This document shows, in pieces, positions 56,201 to 60,000 of a stretch of 60,000 nt of DNA. The notes beneath the pieces were generated by a model. That model was not told where the DNA came from, searched no databases, and saw only the letters and a list, made by a program, of their open reading frames with translations. The DNA is from Liolophura sinensis (Eukaryota > Mollusca > Polyplacophora > Chitonida > Chitonidae), in assembly GCF_032854445.1 (NCBI RefSeq), contig NC_088304.1, positions 33,102,810 to 33,162,809 of the forward strand, in the 5' to 3' direction. The stretch's first letter is position 1. Each line of letters opens with the position of its first letter. Position numbers and translations under genes: made by a program.

Positions 56201-57421
56201 AAAACTAGGCAGAGCCTGGGGCAAACCCACGACCATCCGCAGGTTGTAGGCATGCCTTCCTACATACCATCCTGAGTACCATCTAGCGCTGTAAGGCAGG
56301 TCGGATTATATTCTGTTAATAAATAATATGGATAATGGTATGTCGACAAGAACCGGGCTCTTCTCGGTTTTGTCCCACCATAATGCTGGTTGTCCTCGTA
56401 TAAGTGAAATATTCTTGAGTACGGCGTAAAACACCAATCAATTCAATCAAATGATTGAAGGCTGAAAATATAAGCTGAAATCTGCTGAATGGTGGAGAAT
56501 TTGAACAGGTTCAAGCACAAAGTACACTTCATTTATTGGTCGAGAACTATCGTGGCTATCACCGTCACAGAATTTCCTACTTTCAGTATAATTGGATACT
56601 TTTTGTTTTTAAACGAAAAAGCTTAATGTGAGCAGTTGTAATAAACACAGTGACAAATTCAAGCTCAGAGCCAGGTAATAATGCCTGGATTCACCCCTTG
56701 CTTACGAGGAACACTTGATGCTAAATATACATGTCTTCTTGTTGATAACTGCAGTAGGGAACTTCTAATTTGCATAACCGTTTCCAGGCGAGCTTTTTTG
56801 TGGTTATATGCAAGTTTAGATAGAATTGGCTGTGAAAAGGGTGTTGAAGTAAGTTAAAGAGTGTTTAAAGGCATTGAAATGTTTGAACTCTATGATGGTC
56901 CATACTGATGGTATATAGGAACTCTGATGTAACGTCACCTTTTTTGTGTGATGTTCACCAAAAGGGAGGAATTTTTGAGTACAGTATTTCAGTAATCTTT
57001 TACTCAAAGGTTAACAGAGTCATTCCAACGTTCAGTATCTTGATTAGAGATGGGAACACTTCTTGTTACATTGGATTTCCTTAACACTTGTGGTATGGTC
57101 CATAAAGCCCACCTTAGAATTTAAATGTTTGAAGTTTATTTTCTTCACAAAAGACACAAAAAATAAATGAAAGTATATTTATGCATAGTTTTAAATGAAA
57201 GTATATTTATGCATAGTTTTAAGTGATCTGTTCGGCGATGCCGACTTCAATTTTGAGAGGTCTTTTCCTTTAAAATCGTGTGAAGAAAGATTATGAAGAA
57301 AATGTTTTTGTTCAACAGGTTCAAATCTCAGTGGAGTCCATCAGAAGGACTCACCAGTTTCTATCCTTGGGTGATCTCGAGAAAGCGTTCTTCTCATCAA
57401 GACAAGCTATAGTCTCCTCAG
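37362..57421 (+). CDS. PIGS: PIGS, GPI transamidase subunit (14 exons; first and last exons unresolved)
   Basis: Known role: PIG-S is an endoplasmic reticulum membrane subunit of the GPI transamidase complex (with PIGK, GPAA1, PIGT and PIGU), which attaches GPI anchors to proteins. Fourteen exons, 37362-37501, 38177-38267, 39267-39368, 40104-40259, 40630-40767, 41575-41684, 42244-42364, 46190-46251, 47119-47233, 50403-50492, 52192-52367, 54054-54104, 55875-56003 and 57319-57421, join in phase to 528 codons. Seen: the N-terminal membrane segment ending [63 protein letters not shown] and ISNIVIRDE, all at the expected positions for PIG-S. The family is about 550 residues, so a few N-terminal and roughly 50 C-terminal residues, including the second membrane segment, are missing. 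They probably lie 5' of 37362 and beyond 57421, perhaps past the window. Confidence 0.95.
38177..38267 (+). CDS. PIGS: PIGS exon B
   Basis: 91 nt between CTACAG and GTAAGT. Encodes [16 protein letters not shown] and [11 protein letters not shown]. Confidence 0.93.
38535..38965. repeat. Two tandem copies of the 200-bp repeat
   Basis: Each copy runs from a TTCAGCCTTTTTGCATGT-like start through GTTTTGTCTCC(A/G)AAATCAAA to the next; the family is also seen at 5760-5978. In PIGS intron B. Confidence 0.65.
39267..39368 (+). CDS. PIGS: PIGS exon C
   Basis: 102 nt, acceptor CCTCAG, donor GTCAGT. Encodes [20 protein letters not shown] and AFQKVNTLQ. Confidence 0.92.
39409..39657 (+). mobile_element. 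SINE family 1, full-length, 41 bp after a PIGS exon
   Basis: GGGGCCTCTGTGGCCAAGTG to ACCAATCAAATAAATAAACA. Sense to PIGS and very close to the donor of exon C. Confidence 0.85.
40104..40259 (+). CDS. PIGS: PIGS exon D
   Basis: 156 nt. The acceptor TTTTAGAGAG| at 40103 is the only one giving an open frame in phase with exon C; acceptors just upstream run into stops. Encodes [10 protein letters not shown] and [20 protein letters not shown]. Confidence 0.82.
40443..40552 (-). mobile_element. SINE family 1 remnant, minus strand
   Basis: TTTGTTTGATTGGTTTATTT, ATGCCATACTCAAGAATATT and CAGCCAGCATTATGGTGGGT are the diverged reverse complement of the SINE 3' half. Confidence 0.65.
40630..40767 (+). 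CDS. PIGS: PIGS exon E
   Basis: 138 nt between TTTTTCAG and GTATGA. Encodes [20 protein letters not shown] and [12 protein letters not shown]. Confidence 0.93.
41196..41243. repeat. (AT)n microsatellite
   Basis: About 24 uninterrupted AT dinucleotides in a PIGS intron. Confidence 0.95.
41575..41684 (+). CDS. PIGS: PIGS exon F
   Basis: 110 nt, acceptor TACACAG, donor GTTCGT. Encodes [20 protein letters not shown] and [13 protein letters not shown]. Confidence 0.9.
41935..42097 (-). mobile_element. SINE family 1, 5' half, minus strand, diverged
   Basis: The clearest part is ATTGCGCTGCACTGGCATGC and CTATCTTGGAGGCCCC, the reverse complement of the tRNA-like head. Confidence 0.6.
42244..42364 (+). 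CDS. PIGS: PIGS exon G
   Basis: 121 nt, acceptor CTTACAG, donor GTTGGT. Encodes [20 protein letters not shown], the region matching the WDIE stretch of vertebrate PIG-S. Confidence 0.95.
42425..43168. repeat. 24-bp minisatellite grown from a SINE fragment
   Basis: About 28 units of roughly 24-25 bp, CCAGGGAAAACCCACGACCA plus TCCC, in PIGS intron G. The left edge still reads like the reverse complement of SINE family 1 (TATGGCCAGTATTTGAGTGG, GAGG, CCAGAGCCCACGGAAAACCC). An inverted piece (GATGGTCATGGGTTTTCCTG) sits at about 43008-43027. Confidence 0.9.
44166..44418 (+). mobile_element. SINE family 1, nearly full-length
   Basis: CGCAGCGCAATGACGCAGGA, GGTTCAAGTCTGGGTCTTGC, ATGAGTGAAATATTCTTGAG, and an (AAAT)n tail. 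The first ~30 bases of the head are missing. Confidence 0.85.
44954..45405 (+). pseudogene. Unidentified overlapping open frames in PIGS intron
   Basis: Two plus-strand open frames, 44954-45232 and 45121-45384, overlap in different registers. The second is Cys- and Lys-rich, with [15 protein letters not shown] and [10 protein letters not shown], and runs into a SINE-like tail (GTGTAAAACACCAATCGAAT). They could be one broken reading frame of a retro-copied gene or chance. No family recognised. Confidence 0.2.
46190..46251 (+). CDS. PIGS: PIGS exon H
   Basis: 62 nt, acceptor TCTCTAG, donor GTGAGA. Encodes [20 protein letters not shown], matching the VQPFLNAL-type segment of PIG-S. Confidence 0.93.
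46898..46982 (+). mobile_element. SINE family 1 remnant, strongly diverged
   Basis: GGGAAAGTTTGCCAGCAAGT, TGCTGAAGGTGGCTGG and CTCCACCATAAT parallel the SINE body. Confidence 0.45.
47119..47233 (+). CDS. PIGS: PIGS exon I
   Basis: 115 nt, acceptor CACACAG, donor GTAAGT. Encodes [11 protein letters not shown] and [20 protein letters not shown]; LPHxINPxExxLG is a conserved PIG-S stretch. Confidence 0.96.
47278..47566. repeat. About 97-bp tandem repeat, 3 copies
   Basis: Units contain CTGGATACTGTCAGAACTTC, TGAGACACAGACTGTTGATG and CATTTGTGCCTAACCATTGT. Confidence 0.9.
47600..47760 (-). mobile_element. SINE family 1, minus strand, 3' two thirds
   Basis: TTTATTTACTTGATTGGTGT, TTTACGCCCTACTCAAGAGT, GACCAGCATTATAGTGTGAG through CAAACCTTCCCACTTACCGG. 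Confidence 0.82.
47940..49778. repeat. 59-bp satellite, about 31 copies, with higher-order pattern
   Basis: Units of TAGTTCTGTTTGTGGAGCTC, AGTGAGAGCATGTATAAATG, GGTGCAACTACAAACAGTG. Diagnostic variants (CATAAAT with GCAGC; GAGTGC; TTCTTG) recur in the same order every 8-9 units. AACTAC and GTAGTT at unit junctions can form a small stem. Located in PIGS intron I. Minus-strand open frames of about 68 codons are repeat artefacts. Confidence 0.96.
49850..50034. repeat. 13-bp minisatellite, about 14 copies
   Basis: TGGTCAGTGACA(T/G) repeated, with one GAAAG variant, shortly after the 59-bp array. Confidence 0.95.
50403..50492 (+). CDS. PIGS: PIGS exon J
   Basis: 90 nt. The acceptor AATGTTGTAG| was chosen over TACCTTAG| (20 bp upstream) because only the former gives phase 1 continuity. 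Encodes [20 protein letters not shown] and [10 protein letters not shown]. Confidence 0.9.
50606..50800 (-). mobile_element. SINE family 1, minus strand
   Basis: TTTATTTATTTATTGGATAG, TCTTACGCCATACTCAATTA, GTGGTGGCCAGTGTTATGGT, through GTCTTGAACTCACAGTGATT. Confidence 0.85.
50800..50885. repeat. Short purine-rich tandem repeat beside a SINE
   Basis: Degenerate units around GAGCTTCTGGG and GGCACTACTGGG, about 12-15 bp, directly after the reversed head of the SINE at 50606-50800. Confidence 0.6.
50951..51226 (+). mobile_element. SINE family 1, best-preserved copy
   Basis: Full length. TGTAGCTCAGCCGGTTAGCG fits the tRNA A box, GAGTTCAAGTCC the B box; then CCGCCGTCGTATAAGTGAAA, TATTCTTGAGTACGGCATAA and an (AAAT)n tail. 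It could serve as the local reference for the family. Confidence 0.92.
51700..52090. repeat. 28-bp minisatellite, about 14 copies
   Basis: Units of GTGTATTTATGTTAGGTGTT plus TTATCAAT, in PIGS intron J, ending about 100 bp before exon K. Confidence 0.93.
52192..52367 (+). CDS. PIGS: PIGS exon K
   Basis: 176 nt, acceptor TGGCAG, donor GTAATG. Encodes [12 protein letters not shown] and [18 protein letters not shown], highly diagnostic for PIG-S. Confidence 0.97.
52398..52545 (+). mobile_element. SINE family 2, 5' part
   Basis: tRNA-like head (CTAATGGTTAAAGCGTTCGC, GGATCAAACCTGGGTC) and body (CATACCGAAGACTGTAAAAA, TGGCACCTGTTGCTG), matching the copy at 119-316. Confidence 0.65.
52685..53795. 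repeat. 70-bp minisatellite grown from a SINE fragment
   Basis: About 13 units: GGTTGCTGACAGACATTGCC, ATGTATGACTGTAGAGGAAG, CCAGCATTAGCTGGGCTGGG, CAGAGCATGG. The left edge (ATTACCAGCATTATGGTGTG, AGGAAACTGAGCAGAGC) and the unit itself are the reverse complement of SINE family 1 body with a segment removed. Interrupted by SINE family 2 at 52998-53140. In PIGS intron K. Confidence 0.94.
52998..53140 (-). mobile_element. SINE family 2, 3' fragment inserted in the 70-bp array
   Basis: Plus strand: (GAGT)n, then GCTTGGGGTTTAACGTCGCA, CAGTCATATGACGACGAAGG, CGGATTTCCTCCGCTCTTTT. Flanked by GAAACCAGCAT at 52987-52997 and 53141-53151. Confidence 0.85.
54054..54104 (+). CDS. PIGS: PIGS exon L (51 nt)
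   Basis: Acceptor TTGCACAG, donor GTGAGT, phase 0-0. Encodes [17 protein letters not shown], corresponding to the Ser/Gly linker and the xxTxWE motif of PIG-S. Confidence 0.9.
55875..56003 (+). CDS. PIGS: PIGS exon M
   Basis: 129 nt, phase 0-0, acceptor TTTACAG, donor GTAAGT. Encodes [20 protein letters not shown] and [19 protein letters not shown]. Confidence 0.97.
56121..56285 (-). mobile_element. SINE family 1, minus strand, truncated
   Basis: TTTGTTTATGTGACTGGTGT, ACGCCATACTCAAGAATATT, CAGCCAGCGTTATGGTC through ACGACCATCCGCAGGTTGTA. Confidence 0.78.
56352..56452 (+). mobile_element. SINE family 1, 3' fragment
   Basis: CACCATAATGCTGG, CTCGTATAAGTGAAATATTC, TTGAGTACGGCGTAAAACAC, CAATCAATTCAATCAAAT. 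Confidence 0.82.
57167..57222. repeat. 28-bp direct duplication
   Basis: AAATGAAAGTATATTTATGC plus ATAGTTTT occurs twice in tandem. Confidence 0.9.
57319..57421 (+). CDS. PIGS: PIGS exon N
   Basis: 103 nt, acceptor TTCAACAG, donor GTATGC, ends in phase 1. Encodes [20 protein letters not shown] and [14 protein letters not shown], matching the segment just before the C-terminal hydrophobic region of PIG-S. Confidence 0.93.
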
Positions 57422-59155
57422 GTATGCATTTTTCTTTCTCATGCTGTATTTGACATGTTGCAGGACAATAGTTTTGCTGTCGTCAGCGCTGTCAGATGAG
57501 GGGAGAGGAAGGGTACAAATCAAGTTGCAGTTGAAATTCGACTTTTGAAATAATGCCCCTTATTCAAACTTTCAACAGCCTATCTCTTAACATGGGCCAC
57601 AGTCAATATATTAGATCCTTTTAATTCTTGAGGATGTCAGAGCTGTTGAAGATCTGTGCATTTTTTCTGCTAGCACTGGAATAACGTAAGCATACTTCTT
57701 TCTTGAATTTTTTTACTTCAAGGATGCTCAAAATTTGGATTTTTAAATAAATTCTGATTGCAACGTCTTAACAAAGTTTTAAAATTGGTTCATAAAATAA
57801 ATTACTCACTTTGGAATAAAAAATATTCATTGAGTATGTAGCTTGTATGAGCCTGGAGAAGTCCTGCCATTATTTGAAACTCAACACAAAGAGGGTGAAC
57901 CATTTTGCCTCATTAATATTCCACTGGTAGGGTCCAAAGCATATTCCCAGCGTTGGGAAAGTTCCCTGTGATGCCGACTTTCAATCAGTCGACCTACACA
58001 TAGATACATGCAGAGTGCAGCAGCTTAAAGGAGAAGAAAATTTAAATATCAATCAAATACCATTGAAAATTGCATTTCGCTCATGCGATTTATGCCAGCT
58101 TCGCCGTTTTCAGACTTGACGTGTATGGTGAGAAAAAATCGCAGAATTATGCAACAGGCACCACCAGATTTTAAAAAATGTGCTATTTTCAGCCTATAGT
58201 GTCATGTTTTCAAGTTTTCTTCTCCTTTAAAGAACATTGAGAAAAGGTTACGAATAATCTTCTCATTAAACTAAGAGTCTTTGTGCTTCGTGAGACCCTT
58301 TTCTTTCTTCAGTGTACTCCACCATTCAAAATGACCACCATTTTCAACTCTAGACTTGCTTGTCATCCTGCCAAGCTCTTGTTTTATGCCTCTTTTTGGC
58401 CAGTCCTGTCACAAGCAATCCTTGAGTCCTTCTTTTATGCCTGTAATGTTTAAGTATGAAGTTTACCTACATTTCCACTGAATTGACAGCGCCTCACTTA
58501 AATATTCTGGCATAATTTTCAGTTTTCAGTTTTTTAGTTGTTTTTAAAACATTCACGTAACATACAATGCTTGGGCTGGGAATAACAAAAAGCTTGTAAC
58601 TGTTACTTCTTGAGTAAAATGCCCAATACTCCTGTAATTCTGTAATAACTCAAAAATATGCAATATTTGGGCAACGATCTCACTTTAATTCGTCTAATTT
58701 TTAGGATAGGATTGCTGAAAGCAAAGAATTACGTTTCTCTCCCAGATAAGATATGTTAAGATATGAATATGTTTATTAGATGGACTTACCATTTGAACCA
58801 AAAATGAAATAAAATATTCCTTCTACAGTTACAGGTATATTGGCTAAAAAGAGCACACCAGGTGTCCTAAAAATTAGTATTGAAAAAGTTGAAGTAAATC
58901 TAGTCCCAGTAATAATCAGCATTTTTTACGCTTCAGAGTTATATATCTGTCTGAAAAGACACCATCATGGATTAAATTTCACAAAACCAGTGATTAATGT
59001 TTGTGAGGAAAAAAAATATTAATTCACAGTAGCTGCAACATCCCCTGTTTAGGATTTGGTGTTGTCTAGCACTAAGGCCCTTGTTAGACAGGAGGCCCAG
59101 GTTAGGGAGTGAGGGACTGGGAGAAATAACGACTGACTTGTGGAGCTGCGTAGTC
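57422..59155. other. PIGS intron N; C-terminal exon not seen
   Basis: No segment encoding the expected C-terminal membrane helix in phase 1 was recognised; it presumably lies beyond the window. Confidence 0.5.
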
Positions 59156-59159
59156 TTGC

Positions 59160-59800
59160 CTAAATGTGAAATACTTACATCACAGCGAGTAAAACCAGAT
59201 ACGTTTATCATAGAGAATAAACCACATACATATATCATATAGAGTAAAACCAGGTACTTAAATCATAGAGAGTAAAACCAGATACTTAAATCATAGCGAG
59301 TAAAGCCAGATACTTACATCACAGAGAGTAAAACCAGATACGTTTATCATAGAGAATAAACCACATACATATATCATATAGAGTAAAACCAGGTACTTAA
59401 ATCATAGAGAGTAAAACCAGATACTTAAAATCATGGCGAGTAAAGCCAGATACTTACATCACAGAGAGTAAAACCAGATACGTTTATCATAGAGAATAAA
59501 CCACATACATATATCATATAGAGTAAAACCAGGTACTTAAATCATATAGAGTAAAACCAGATACTTAAAATCATGGCGAGTAAAGCCAGATACTTACATC
59601 ACAGAGAGTAAAACCAGATACGTTTATCATAGAGAATAAGCCACATACATATATCATATAGAGTAAAACCAGGTACTTAAATCATAGAGAGTAAAACCAG
59701 ATACTTAAATCATAGAGAGTAAAACCAGATACTTATATCATAGAGAGTAAAACCACATACATATATCATATAAAGTAAAACCAGATACTTAAATCATAGA
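59160..59800. repeat. 28-bp minisatellite with 140-bp higher-order unit
   Basis: Basic unit AGAGAGTAAAACCAGATACT plus TAAATCAT. Variants (GATACGTTTATCATAGAGAA; TAAACCACATACATATATCA; GCGAGTAAAGCC) recur every five units, about 140 bp, four times. Inside the last visible PIGS intron. Confidence 0.94.
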
Positions 59801-60000
59801 ACTCAGATGGTTAGCGTGCTATTGCAGTGTAATGACCCAGGAGCCTCTCACCAATGCAGTCGCTGTGAGTTCAAGTCCAGCTCAGGCTGGTTTCCTCTCC
59901 GGCCGTACATGTGAAGGTCTATCAGCAACCTGTGGATGGTTGTGGGTATTCACCGGGCTCTGCCAGGTTTTCTTCCACCGTAGTGCTGGCCGCCGTCATA
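59797..60000 (+). mobile_element. SINE family 1, cut by the window edge
   Basis: CTCAGATGGTTAGCGTGCTA, GAGTTCAAGTCCAGCTCAGG to GTAGTGCTGGCCGCCGTCAT; abuts the 28-bp array. Confidence 0.85.

Overview
This window is animal nuclear DNA: AT-rich, intron-rich, GT-AG spliced, and crowded with short interspersed and tandem repeats. It shows no bacterial operons, CRISPR or phage genes. A roughly 270-bp tRNA-headed SINE with an (AAAT)n tail occurs about 19 times, and a second tRNA-headed SINE has a (CACT/CTCA)n-type tail. Together with the protein matches they suggest a lophotrochozoan, most likely a mollusc (inference; species not determined).

Four spliced protein genes were found by joining exons in phase. 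(1) Minus strand, 7270 down to about 3036: a BCL7-family subunit of the SWI/SNF (BAF) chromatin remodeller. Five exons are supported, one of them a 23-nt microexon; the 3' end is unresolved. (2) Minus strand, 19468-17889: a complete three-exon secreted group III phospholipase A2 of 160 residues, with signal peptide, dibasic propeptide site, calcium-loop motif and His-Asp active site. (3) Minus strand, 29312-28370: the last two exons of a C-type-lectin-like gene. (4) Plus strand, 37362 to 57421 and beyond: PIGS, a subunit of the GPI transamidase. Fourteen consecutive exons (1584 nt, 528 codons) are in phase; the first short exon and the C-terminal exon(s) are not resolved.

Layout: 1-7.3 kb BCL7 with a 62-bp satellite 3' of it; 7.3-17.8 kb mostly non-coding, with a 57-bp minisatellite at 8.4-9.6 kb; 17.9-19.7 kb phospholipase; 20-28 kb non-coding, with a large 32-33-bp satellite at 24.2-26.1 kb; 28.4-29.3 kb lectin exons; 30-35 kb repeats, palindromes and one unassigned exon candidate; 35.5-36.9 kb a decayed Penelope-like retroelement with inverted arms and a target-site duplication; 37.4-60 kb PIGS, whose larger introns each hold a different tandem array. 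Two of these arrays (42.5-43.2 kb and 52.7-53.8 kb) are built from pieces of the common SINE.

The four genes are unrelated in function and I see no functional cluster. The unusual content is repeat biology: SINE-derived minisatellites, higher-order arrays and the Penelope-like insertion. I did not find evidence of a new multi-gene system.
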